The position numbers were made by a program, and so were the translations under genes. Positions 17,058 to 23,841 of a stretch of DNA of 23,841 nt are shown here, piece after piece. Below the pieces are notes generated by a model, which worked only from the letters and a program-made list of their open reading frames with translations, had not been told where the DNA came from and made no database searches. The DNA is from CAJXNP01 sp050305935 (GTDB taxonomy: Bacteria; Bacteroidota; Bacteroidia; Cytophagales; Cyclobacteriaceae). How positions within the stretch are numbered: position 1 is the stretch's first letter; each line of letters starts with the position of its first letter. Location: NCBI GenBank assembly GCA_050305935.1, contig JBNLGG010000065.1:1-23841 (forward strand), given 5' to 3'.

Positions 17058-17065
17058 CAAAGATA
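17058..17065 (-). promoter_or_regulatory. Bacteroidota -7 element TATCTTTG
   Basis: TATCTTTG on the minus strand matches TAnnTTTG exactly, 31 bases before the ATG of the PorE-like gene, a spacing like that of the element in front of the next OmpA gene. The -33 motif is not clear. Confidence 0.5.
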
Positions 17066-17300
17066 TTATTTAAAATACTGGAAGTAAGTGTATTTTCAGG
17101 TGATACCTTACAAACTATTCTTACTCTTTGGTTCAATTTCATCAACACAAAATACTTATTTATATGATTTAATACTAAATCTGTCGGGTGAGAAAATGTT
17201 CCCTAAAATTGTCACAACAAGTAATTTCAAAAACATTACATGCTCCGCTCATGTTAAATTCATTTTAAAAACGTTTAAAAACACAACATCCAGTTTAAAA

Positions 17301-17906
17301 ATGGCATATTACCTTAAATTATGCACGTTTCTTTTCATAATCCAACTTTACTCCCTCCATGCAAACGCACAGCCGGACTGGAAACTTAAAAAGGATAAGA
17401 ATGGTATCAAAGTCTATACCAAAGATCATATAACCAAGAACCTTAAATATTACAGGCTCCAGGCAGAATTTGAAGCCGACTACGAAAAAATCGTCCGGCT
17501 CAACCTTGATTTTGACAATTATGAGTCATGGATTCGGGACTGCGAGGAAAGTGAAATATTGGAAGTAGATGGGGCAAAGCATTTAATTTATTATGCCAAA
17601 TACAACGCGCCGTGGCCGGCGAGTGACCGCGATTTTGTCTCAGAAGTACAAATCGAGCAGAACGAAAACTCCACGGCATTCGTAACACTTCCATCCGAAA
17701 TGGATTATCCCATAAAAGATGGCGTCGTGCGGGTAAAAGAATACCAGGATAGCTGGAAAATTACCCGGCTCGATAATGGAAAGGTAAAAATAGAGCTGGA
17801 GGGGTTTTATAATCCGGGAGGATCGGTCCCCCGTTGGATTGTGAATATGTTTATCATAGATGCTCCTTATGAGTCAATGGTACGCCTTCGAGACCTGACA
17901 AAATAA
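17301..17906 (+). CDS. Exported START-domain lipid-binding-like protein
   Basis: 201 residues from the ATG at 17301. This start gives a signal peptide (MAYYLKLCTFLFIIQLYSLH, then ANAQ), whereas longer in-frame starts add an AT-rich, non-protein-like leader. The mature part is a START domain (about 25-200). It begins WKLKKDKNGIKVYTKD and contains the family's A-P-W-P-A-S-D-R-D-F-V segment near residues 97-107, plus the C-terminal GGSVPRWIVN helix region. START domains form a deep pocket for lipids or sterols, so a periplasmic carrier or sensor role is plausible but the ligand is unknown. It converges on the sulfatase gene with only four bases between stops. About 270 bases upstream hold no other recognisable feature. 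Confidence 0.85.
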   Translation: MAYYLKLCTFLFIIQLYSLHANAQPDWKLKKDKNGIKVYTKDHITKNLKYYRLQAEFEADYEKIVRLNLDFDNYESWIRDCEESEILEVDGAKHLIYYAKYNAPWPASDRDFVSEVQIEQNENSTAFVTLPSEMDYPIKDGVVRVKEYQDSWKITRLDNGKVKIELEGFYNPGGSVPRWIVNMFIIDAPYESMVRLRDLTK

Positions 17907-17910
17907 GCCC

Positions 17911-19545
17911 TCAGTTTTCGAACGTAACGACCCGGCTATCATTAAATCCTATTTTAACAGCTTTGATCTCCAATCGCATTTTTTCAGTGATTGGGATGGG
18001 GTTTAAGAATATCTGCCAGGGTGCTGTCTCATTCTCGCGATAAATATTGGTAACACCCTCCTGCCGATGATAGATGATCAGGTATTGCCCATTGACCATT
18101 TCAAGTTTCGGACTTTCAAGCTGCACTTGCCTGCCATTGATAAGCCATCGTTTCATCAACTCTTTTTCATCATAGGACCCAAGGTCATTGGTGGCTTCCT
18201 CCCAGTCCGTTAAAGCCTTTTTCAATCGCCGTTTTGTTATATTCATATCCGGCACATCAGCAAGGTTGTTCAATTCAAAAGGATCGTTTTCCAGATCGTA
18301 TAACTCTTCCTTAGGTTTGGAAGGGCTCATCCATCTTTGTGCTGCACTATCCAATTGGCCTGCTTCACTTAGGTGGATCAATTCATTCATCATGGGCATA
18401 TTCATCCGGTAGGCTATCGGAAGCGCATAGGGCAAATCGGTATTATAATTCCGAATGTACTTGTACCTACCATTCCTTACTGCACGACTCCGGTCATAGC
18501 ACTCGTCAAAGCGGTCAGATGCCGTGAAAAGATATTCGGGATCGTTTTCAGAGCGAAACCTCCCTAAAAATGATGTTCCCTGCAGATAAGCGGGTGGCTC
18601 TATCCCGGCCAATGACAACATGGACGGCGCTAAATCGATAAAACTAATAAAACGGTCATTCTTTTCTGATCTCGTCTGGCCCGGCATTTTTACCATCAAA
18701 GGAACTTTTGTACCTGTTTCATACAACGCCCTTTTGTGTCTGGGAAATGGTCCGCCGTGGTCTGCATAGAAAAAGATGATCGTTTCATCGTACAAACCAT
18801 CTTCCTTTAATTGGTTGACTATTTTCTCTACCAGCAGATCGGCCCTTGCCAAGTTACTGTAGTTCACTGCCAGATCATGCCTGACAACCGAATCGTCTGG
18901 AAAATATGGGAGGACGTTAACTTTTTCAGGAGAAACAGATAGTTCCTTTTGTCCATTTTGCCAAATCCTGGATTCATGTGTTTCCTCAATGTTAAAGACT
19001 GAGAAGAAAGCTTGTCCTTCTTTCCGGTTCCTCCAGGTAGCATTTTTGCCACTTTCATCCCACATGGATGGCAGGGTGGCGAAATTGTAATCTTCTTTCG
19101 CATTATTGGAGCAATAGTAGCCTTTTGACCGAAGGAAGTGGGTAAATGGCTGTACAGCCCTCGGTACAACCGGCGAATAGCTGGGGATTCCAAGTGCCGG
19201 TTGATTCGCTGTATCATATGCATTGTAACAACGCATATTATGTGTCCCCAGGGTAGTTGGATACATTCCTGTGATAATCGAACTTCGCGCTGGCGCACAC
19301 ACCGGCGCCGGGGAATAGGCATTTTCATAAATGATCGATTGTTCCGCCAGGGTTTCAATAGCCGGTAGTTTTACCGTATGATCGCCATACATCGGGAAAA
19401 AGTTCGGCGACTGGTCTTCCAGCACAATCCAGACGATATTCGGAAGCACATATTCTTCCTTCTTCTCTTGTACAAATACCGAACATCGAAGAAGGATCAG
19501 CACTGTCACTACCAGGAAACATAACTTCCGACAAAGATTGATCAT
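17911..19545 (-). CDS. Family S1 sulfatase, exported
   Basis: 544 residues. This is an alkaline-phosphatase-superfamily sulfatase removing sulfate esters or N-sulfate from an unknown, probably polysaccharide, substrate. The N-terminal hydrophobic segment (LVVTVLILL) makes it exported. A cysteine at 21 is not in a canonical lipobox. The signature CAPARSSIITG has Cys83, the residue matured to formylglycine by an anaerobic or FGE-type enzyme encoded elsewhere, and Arg87. Metal and active-site positions are also present: Asp44, Asp262-His263 (YADHGG), Lys271 and Lys280. The LGTHNMR and RYKYIRNY segments recall heparan N-sulfatase-like members, but this does not fix the substrate. No SusC/SusD pair is nearby, so it is not in an obvious polysaccharide utilisation locus. 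Confidence 0.9.
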   Translation of the reverse strand: MINLCRKLCFLVVTVLILLRCSVFVQEKKEEYVLPNIVWIVLEDQSPNFFPMYGDHTVKLPAIETLAEQSIIYENAYSPAPVCAPARSSIITGMYPTTLGTHNMRCYNAYDTANQPALGIPSYSPVVPRAVQPFTHFLRSKGYYCSNNAKEDYNFATLPSMWDESGKNATWRNRKEGQAFFSVFNIEETHESRIWQNGQKELSVSPEKVNVLPYFPDDSVVRHDLAVNYSNLARADLLVEKIVNQLKEDGLYDETIIFFYADHGGPFPRHKRALYETGTKVPLMVKMPGQTRSEKNDRFISFIDLAPSMLSLAGIEPPAYLQGTSFLGRFRSENDPEYLFTASDRFDECYDRSRAVRNGRYKYIRNYNTDLPYALPIAYRMNMPMMNELIHLSEAGQLDSAAQRWMSPSKPKEELYDLENDPFELNNLADVPDMNITKRRLKKALTDWEEATNDLGSYDEKELMKRWLINGRQVQLESPKLEMVNGQYLIIYHRQEGVTNIYRENETAPWQIFLNPIPITEKMRLEIKAVKIGFNDSRVVTFEN

Positions 19546-19967
19546 CTATTTCCTCGTTTAATACCCCATTAATCAAAATGACACACTTCCTAAAAGAAGT
19601 CGTCAATTATCAGAGATGCAAATGCTTTTAGCCTAAATCTTGCAATTCAGAAGATAAAAGTAATTGAGTTAAAAACCGAATTTTTACTGGCAAACCTGCT
19701 TCTTAAAAAATTACCAACTGGGTCATGGTACGAATTATCAGGATGTTCTCAAAATACTAAGCCTATTAAATCAAAAACCCTCCCTTACCGTCAGCCAGTA
19801 GTTTTCCAGTTTCTCCTGCTATTGCCGCTGCAATATTATGCGGGTTTAACATTAGCTTAATACTCCTGCCTGATTTTTAACAATGGCATCACCAAATCAT
19901 TAAGAAAGTAATAATAGATTAACCTGTGGATAATGACTGAATTTCATTGATGCTCGAAATTTGATTT
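19546..19967. other. 422-base AT-rich gap without a supported gene
   Basis: The gap lies between the divergently transcribed sulfatase and lipoprotein genes. A 28-codon minus-strand frame (19766-19852) is the only protein-like stretch and has no support. No hairpin terminator, tRNA or -7 consensus was seen. Both flanking promoters presumably lie here. Confidence 0.5.
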
Positions 19968-20360
19968 ATGAAATTATATCGTCTGAATCCAATTATTATA
20001 CTGATCCTTTTTGCTCTTTCCTCCTGCGTGGAAGATTTTCAATCTGTTGACCCGTCATACATATTGAAAACGTCAACCTTTCCTTCTATTGACTCTTTGA
20101 TAGAGAAAAAAGCAGCAACCTCCCCCGATAAATTTTATGTAGCAAAAGGCAATTTTGATGATGACGAGATTTTCATTTTTAAATACTGCTGCGCATTTTG
20201 CCAGGGACAAGTGGAGCTATATGATGCAAAAGGTAAGCTGCTATGCAGTTTATCCAATGACATCGAACTATCCACCAGTTTCTGTTTGTATTCTGAAAAT
20301 GAAATTGAGACCAGCGGAGTGTATTGGCGCCCCAGAAATCTGGATTGTTTTTTGGAGTAA
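19968..20360 (+). CDS. Small cysteine-rich lipoprotein, unknown function
   Basis: 130 residues. The signal peptide ends in a lipobox, LSSC, with Cys20 as the lipidated residue, so the protein is membrane-anchored, probably at the outer membrane. The mature part contains six further cysteines: Cys74, Cys75 and Cys78 in a Y-C-C-A-F-C-Q-G motif, and Cys93, Cys106 and Cys127. This suggests disulfides or metal binding. The predicted content is mostly beta (FYVAKGNF, EIFIFKYC, QVELYDAKGK). It converges on the OXA-like gene with a four-base gap between stops. I do not recognise the family. Confidence 0.75.
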   Translation: MKLYRLNPIIILILFALSSCVEDFQSVDPSYILKTSTFPSIDSLIEKKAATSPDKFYVAKGNFDDDEIFIFKYCCAFCQGQVELYDAKGKLLCSLSNDIELSTSFCLYSENEIETSGVYWRPRNLDCFLE

Positions 20361-20364
20361 CCAA

Positions 20365-21189
20365 TTAAATTATCTTTAATTCTCTTAGTATGTTCTTTGT
20401 AATTTCTTTCCTGGAACTCGCAAAATTATTTTTTGGATTATTACTTTCGATGCTAGTAGCAAAAAAATAAATTTGGTCTGCTTTTTCTACGTAGCCTATA
20501 TACCATCCAACATCAATCCCATCTAACGCTGCATTTGTCCATCCAGTCTTCCCAGCTAAGATATAATCATTTGTTCTCTCTTCAATCAAAATATTTTTAG
20601 TGATTTCCATTGCCCTTTTTGTAACGGGGAATTCCAATTGATACAAACTTTTGAGAAACTCGATTTGCTCATCCTGAGATATTTTCAGATCACCCACCAA
20701 CCAAAATGCATTTTTTCTCTCTTCATTGTAAAATGGATCATCTGTGCGTATCCTAATTTTTTGATTACCATAATTTAATTTTTTCAGGTACTTCCTGTAA
20801 GCTTCCAAGCCAACTTCATCTGCAAGCTTTGTATTACAAGGCTCGCAAGATGTTCGTAATGCCTCTGTTAATGTCAAATCTTGATTCCAGAGTTTAATAG
20901 ATCTTTCAATACTATCCCACCTGATAATGGAAGTTTCATCTTTCACCGCACCCACTTCCAATGCAATCAGTGTATTGGGAATTATAAATGTGGAAGATGG
21001 ACTAAATCGTTTTCTACATCTTTCGGGATTGTACCGTGAATATTGATCTTCTCCCAAATCGTAAAGCACAAATGATCCTCTTACATCAAATTCATCGAAG
21101 TACTTTTGAAGATCGATTTTGCGATCATCTTTCGAATCAAATGAAATCATTGTCAGACTAAATAAAATTAAAAGAAGTAGCTTGCTCAT
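20365..21189 (-). CDS. Class D beta-lactamase (OXA-like) homologue lacking the catalytic lysine
   Basis: 274 residues from the ATG at 21189, with an N-terminal hydrophobic export segment (LLLLILFSLTMISF). The fold is clearly class D. The following are all conserved: P-S-S-T-F-x-IPNTLIALE, LTLTEALRTSC, KYLKKLNYGNQKI (YGN 140-142), FWLVGDL (Trp163), KTG (214-216) and GWYIGYVE...FFA. However, the S-x-x-K motif reads Ser66-Thr-Phe-Ile69. The codon is ATA (20983-20985), one base from the lysine AAA. The S-x-V motif reads Ser114-Cys-Glu116. Class D enzymes need that carbamylated lysine, so hydrolysis is unlikely. A binding or sensing role, or decay, is possible. The gene is AT-rich against its neighbours and lies 56 bp downstream of the GH9 gene on the same strand. 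Confidence 0.88.
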   Translation of the reverse strand: MSKLLLLILFSLTMISFDSKDDRKIDLQKYFDEFDVRGSFVLYDLGEDQYSRYNPERCRKRFSPSSTFIIPNTLIALEVGAVKDETSIIRWDSIERSIKLWNQDLTLTEALRTSCEPCNTKLADEVGLEAYRKYLKKLNYGNQKIRIRTDDPFYNEERKNAFWLVGDLKISQDEQIEFLKSLYQLEFPVTKRAMEITKNILIEERTNDYILAGKTGWTNAALDGIDVGWYIGYVEKADQIYFFATSIESNNPKNNFASSRKEITKNILRELKII

Positions 21190-21245
21190 CAATTCTTTTA
21201 TTTGATTACACGTGAGACACTTAATGGAACCTGAGGTTCAAGTAG

Positions 21246-22937
21246 TTACTCCACCGATTCCAAATATCCCAGCACAAAAACTGCCGGGGCATTCCAGTTT
21301 AGGCAGACTTCATTGGAAGCAAAGCTGGCTTCCAGGTCTTCGAAAGATCTGGCCGGTTCTTCATAGGTGTAGGAAACTCCAAATTTGTCCTGCTTGTCTT
21401 TATTAGGTCCGCCTGCTATAAATCCGGGCACCGGTATCTCAATACCATCCGCTCCGCTGGGGCGATGGTGGGGAAACATCACCTGCTTGTCACCAAAGCC
21501 AGTCAGGAAGGAATAGCCCACCGCATTTTTCTCAAAAATATAATCTGTATTCTGAATGGCCCCGGTCAGGTATTTTGGGTCATCAGTCAGTAAATGCGCA
21601 TAGCAGAGGATCATTGCCTGGTTGAGCACATCGCTATTTGATCCCCACTCAAAGTGGTCAAGGGCAATGGCATAAGGAATTTGGTCAATTTTAGCCAGGA
21701 TGTCATTGGCCAGCGCAAGGTGTTTTTCTGTCAGGCTCTTTCGCAACTCTTCCTCCAGTTGATCCCCATGGGCCAGGAGTGAATGAAAGCCCATGTTTCG
21801 CGCAAAGAACTTCCAGCTATTGGTGATCACATGTTCATACTCCGGCTCATTTTCTTTCAGGTAATCCAAATATTCCTGCTTGCCCGTTGTCAACCACAGT
21901 TCTGAAGCAGCCCAGAAAAAATCATCGTGGAAATCCCCGTCCCCGTATTCACCCGTTGACACATCTGCTGGATTTTTGAAAGCGATATCAGGATTAGCTA
22001 ATGACCATTGCCATGCTTTGATCGCAGCCATCCTGCACAATTCAGCATAGTCCGAATCGATGGATGAAAACACCCTTGCAGCCTGCGCCATAGAGGCTGC
22101 AAAGCTCAAAGATGACGCCGTACATTTTCCGATGATCATTCGCTCCAGGTCATAGGCTTCCGGCATGACGAAACCGGAAAAATTCTTAGCCGTCAATTTA
22201 AAAAACACACCACCGTCGGTATCCTGCATGGTCAGCATCCAGTCCAGCTCGTATTTGATTTCGTCAGCAAGATCACTGATTCCGTTTCCGCTTTCCGGGA
22301 TGTTTAATTCGCCGTCGGCGACTGCGTCAGGATATATTTCCAGTAAATCCATCATCTGACCAACAGATAGTGCAGCGTTAACAATATACTTACCATAATC
22401 ACCTGCATCATACCAGCCACCATGGGAATTGAGCGCACCTTCCGATTTACCGGAAGAAGGATGGAAGATGCAACTGTCATCCGGATGGCCCGCCGCCCTG
22501 GCATACACTCCGCCGTAGGCTTCTTCAATGGCCATCGACGCACGCTGGAAATAAAAACTCTTGATGGAAGCATCCAATGCTTCCCTGTACACATCTTCTT
22601 TGATTTCAAAAGGATAGGAAACAAGCGAGTCCCCTACCTTGATCAGGTATTCGCCAGGAGAGACCAATTCGGTGAATACACCTTTCTGTACACTCTCACC
22701 AGATGGTGCCCAAGTGACTCCCGGTGTAAGTTCACCTTCGAACACTACCTTACGGTTCGAATCGATTACCTGAAAAGTTGTAGCTTCTAAGTCGGCAAGG
22801 ATAAATTCTTTTACACTTGCAGGGTAATAACCAAGCTGGTTTAAGCGAATGGATTCGGACAAAACATCGGGTTGTTTTTTATTGGCGCAACTAAAAGCCA
22901 GGAAAAGTCCGGCAGAAAAAAGTATCAGTTTGTTCAT
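21246..22937 (-). CDS. Glycoside hydrolase family 9 lipoprotein (endoglucanase-like)
   Basis: 563 residues. The signal peptide ends with a lipobox (LAFSC), Cys17 being lipidated, so it sits on a membrane surface. An N-terminal Ig-like CelD_N domain (about 27-112, opening IRLNQLGYYP) precedes an (alpha/alpha)6 GH9 barrel (about 118-563). Catalytic features are GGWYDAGDYGKY with Asp177 and Asp180 (base), FPHHRPSGADG near the substrate cleft, PGFIAGGPN, and the acid Glu543 in SNEVCLNWNAP. GH9 enzymes invert beta-1,4-glucans and some act on other beta-glucans or glucosamine polymers, so cellulose is only the default guess. There is no linked SusCD or other CAZyme except the sulfatase 1.7 kb away. 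Confidence 0.93.
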   Translation of the reverse strand: MNKLILFSAGLFLAFSCANKKQPDVLSESIRLNQLGYYPASVKEFILADLEATTFQVIDSNRKVVFEGELTPGVTWAPSGESVQKGVFTELVSPGEYLIKVGDSLVSYPFEIKEDVYREALDASIKSFYFQRASMAIEEAYGGVYARAAGHPDDSCIFHPSSGKSEGALNSHGGWYDAGDYGKYIVNAALSVGQMMDLLEIYPDAVADGELNIPESGNGISDLADEIKYELDWMLTMQDTDGGVFFKLTAKNFSGFVMPEAYDLERMIIGKCTASSLSFAASMAQAARVFSSIDSDYAELCRMAAIKAWQWSLANPDIAFKNPADVSTGEYGDGDFHDDFFWAASELWLTTGKQEYLDYLKENEPEYEHVITNSWKFFARNMGFHSLLAHGDQLEEELRKSLTEKHLALANDILAKIDQIPYAIALDHFEWGSNSDVLNQAMILCYAHLLTDDPKYLTGAIQNTDYIFEKNAVGYSFLTGFGDKQVMFPHHRPSGADGIEIPVPGFIAGGPNKDKQDKFGVSYTYEEPARSFEDLEASFASNEVCLNWNAPAVFVLGYLESVE

Positions 22938-23171
22938 CGTTGGAAGGTCGTTTATTTCAAATTTTTATTTATGAATGCGGTTTGAATTTAATAAAAATCC
23001 GAAGTATTGTTTAGGCATTCTTGTATTTTGTACACTTTCTACGGATTTGGAATTTGGGGTAAACAGAAAAATCAAAAGAAAACAAGTTTTTATATTTTAC
23101 GCACCGCTTCGCACCTCTTCCCGATAGCTATCAACGAATTTTCCGGAGCAATTTATCCTACATGTTGGTTA
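22938..23171. other. Intergenic DNA between GH9 and the cassette
   Basis: This is AT-rich DNA upstream of the GH9 gene. It must hold the GH9 promoter, but no exact TAnnTTTG was found on the minus strand. No gene, RNA or repeat other than the cassette edge is supported. Confidence 0.5.
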
Positions 23172-23192
23172 AACAACGAAAAGCGCGAAATT

Positions 23193-23240
23193 CACGAAAA
23201 GGAAAATTGCAATGCAATTTTCGAAAATCTTGTGTTTTTC
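23193..23240 (+). repeat. Left cassette repeat with hairpin
   Basis: The repeat starts CACGAAAAG and ends TTGTGTTTTTC. It contains a perfect 9-bp hairpin (GAAAATTGC at 23202-23210, GCAATTTTC at 23214-23222). It matches the repeat at 23685-23734 with a two-base offset after the central ATGCAAT. Confidence 0.7.
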
Positions 23241-23281
23241 TTAGTTATACTTAAAATATTTTGTGTAATCACATTAACAAT

Positions 23282-23668
23282 ATGGTTATGAAAATACTCT
23301 ATGCAGAAGAAGCCTATAAGATTCAAGGGGCTGCATTTGAAGTTTACAAAGAAATGGGATGTGGATTTTTGGAAGCAGTGTACCAAGAGTGTTTGGAAAA
23401 TGAATTTTTGTTGCAGGGTATACCATTTTCTTCCCAACTTGAGTTAAAGCTGAAATATAAAGGAAAAACGCTTATGCAGACTTATAAGCCAGATTTTATC
23501 TGTTACGGGAAGATAATTGTAGAAATAAAGGCCGTGAAAGAATTTACAAACGAACATCAGGCACAGGTTTTAAACTATCTGAAATCAACCGGCATGGAAT
23601 TAGGTCTTTTGATAAATTTTGGTTCACATCCTAAGGCAGAGATTAAACGCCTGATATGGAGCCACTAA
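23282..23668 (+). CDS. GxxExxY-family protein
   Basis: 128 residues from ATG at 23282, or 126 from the ATG at 23288 which matches the usual family start. The defining motif is present as G-F-L-E-A-V-Y (Gly26, Glu29 and Tyr32 counted from the second ATG). Downstream, Y-K-G-K, a P-D-F of the YKPDFICYGK segment, and IVEIKA form a D...E-x-K arrangement resembling PD-(D/E)xK nuclease cores. HQAQVLNYLKSTGMELGLLINFG and the final RLIW are also family features. The biochemical function of this family is not established to my knowledge. It is the only gene in a cassette framed by related hairpin repeats, and an upstream TTG start would run into the left-hand AT-rich spacer, so it was not chosen. Confidence 0.88.
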   Translation: MVMKILYAEEAYKIQGAAFEVYKEMGCGFLEAVYQECLENEFLLQGIPFSSQLELKLKYKGKTLMQTYKPDFICYGKIIVEIKAVKEFTNEHQAQVLNYLKSTGMELGLLINFGSHPKAEIKRLIWSH

Positions 23669-23684
23669 TTCTGTTCTCTTAAAA

Positions 23685-23734
23685 CACGAAAAGAAAGATT
23701 GCTATGCAATCCTTTCGTGTATTTTGTGTTTTTC
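23685..23734 (+). repeat. Right cassette repeat with hairpin, terminator-like
   Basis: The repeat starts CACGAAAAG and ends TTGTGTTTTTC. The hairpin GAAA-GATTGC / GCAATC-c-TTTC (23693-23716, one bulged C) lies 25 bases after the GxxExxY stop and is followed by T-rich sequence, so it can also act as a terminator. Confidence 0.65.
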
Positions 23735-23841
23735 GTTGTTAAAAAATAGACAGTTGTCAGGGATCGAAAGCAAATATGTCTTCAAACTATCTGCACACAG
23801 GCTCAATCCTTTTTTTGCCATACGAATCGTCAGGGGTAATA

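Larger units (their letters stand above)
23172..23740. mobile_element. Repeat-bounded GxxExxY cassette (candidate non-autonomous element)
   Basis: The cassette runs from AACAACGAAAA (23172-23182) to its inverse TTTTCGTTGTT (23730-23740). Behind these ends both sides continue in related sequence: the left reads CACGAAAAG then ATTGC..GCAAT, and the reverse complement of the right reads AAAAT-CACGAAA-GGATTGC. Because each end also contains a near-palindrome, the same blocks appear as imperfect direct repeats (23193-23240 against 23685-23734). No transposase is present. It may be a repeat-associated cassette moved in trans. Calling it mobile is inference. Confidence 0.5.

Noticed and set aside
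19766..19852. 28-codon minus-strand frame (MLNPHNIAAAIAGETGKLL...)
   Set aside because: It looks protein-like but is very short, with no ribosome site, promoter or neighbour support. It may be a remnant or chance.
20365..21189. Calling the OXA homologue a working resistance gene
   Set aside because: The catalytic lysine is Ile and the S-x-V motif is changed, so activity cannot be assumed.
21227..21239. GAACCT-G-AGGTTC palindrome between GH9 and the OXA-like gene as terminator
   Set aside because: A one-base loop is unfavourable for a hairpin and no T-tract follows. It could be a binding site but has no second copy.
23007..23291. 94-codon plus-strand frame before the GxxExxY gene
   Set aside because: It runs through the cassette end repeat, uses a non-ATG start, and its composition reflects AT-rich spacer DNA.
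23741..23841. Possible C-terminal end of a minus-strand gene entering from the right (frame ending PDDSYGKKRIEPVCR)
   Set aside because: Only 17 codons are visible before a stop and another frame is open as well, so no call can be supported.

Overview
The window looks like chromosomal DNA of a Bacteroidota bacterium, most likely of the order Cytophagales. Several features support this. There is a LytS/LytTR two-component pair. There are OmpA proteins with PD40 (WD40-like) propellers, one with the TPR/propeller/carboxypeptidase-regulatory/OmpA layout of the type IX secretion protein PorE. Other markers are a KorA with the gamma domain fused to its N-terminus, a DUF2807-like protein, a GxxExxY protein, and promoter -7 elements of the Bacteroidota form TAnnTTTG. 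No rRNA, tRNA, CRISPR array or transposase gene was seen.

Layout. (1) 1-2819 (+): the 3' end of an outer-membrane beta-barrel gene, then one base later a secreted TPR-CHAT protease-like protein. (2) 2974-5864 (-): korA-korB, 2-oxoglutarate:ferredoxin oxidoreductase, overlapping by ATGA. (3) 6169-11202 (+): a signalling locus. It runs triple-repeat exported protein A, LytS-type kinase, LytTR regulator, paralogous protein B, and a small DUF2807-like protein, closed by a strong terminator. (4) 11203-12666 (+): a regulatory region with three helically phased dyads (GTGCA-N4-TGCAC), two small unknown genes and a TetR-family regulator. (5) 12836-17026 (-): a PorE-like envelope protein, then after a terminator a second PD40-OmpA protein, followed one base later by a 59-residue membrane protein. 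(6) 17301-19545: an exported START-domain protein (+) convergent with a sulfatase (-). (7) 19546-21189: an AT-rich patch with a cysteine-rich lipoprotein (+) and a class D beta-lactamase homologue (-) that has lost its carbamylatable lysine. (8) 21246-22937 (-): a GH9 glycoside hydrolase lipoprotein. (9) 23172-23740: a 569-bp cassette with a GxxExxY gene bounded by related inverted repeats carrying hairpins.

As a whole the window is envelope-centred, with exported repeats, peptidoglycan-anchored OmpA proteins, surface enzymes and their sensors, around one central-metabolism operon. The strongest candidates for something undescribed are the paralogue-flanked LytS/LytTR locus, the phased-operator/small-gene/TetR module, the lysine-less OXA homologue, and the repeat-bounded GxxExxY cassette.
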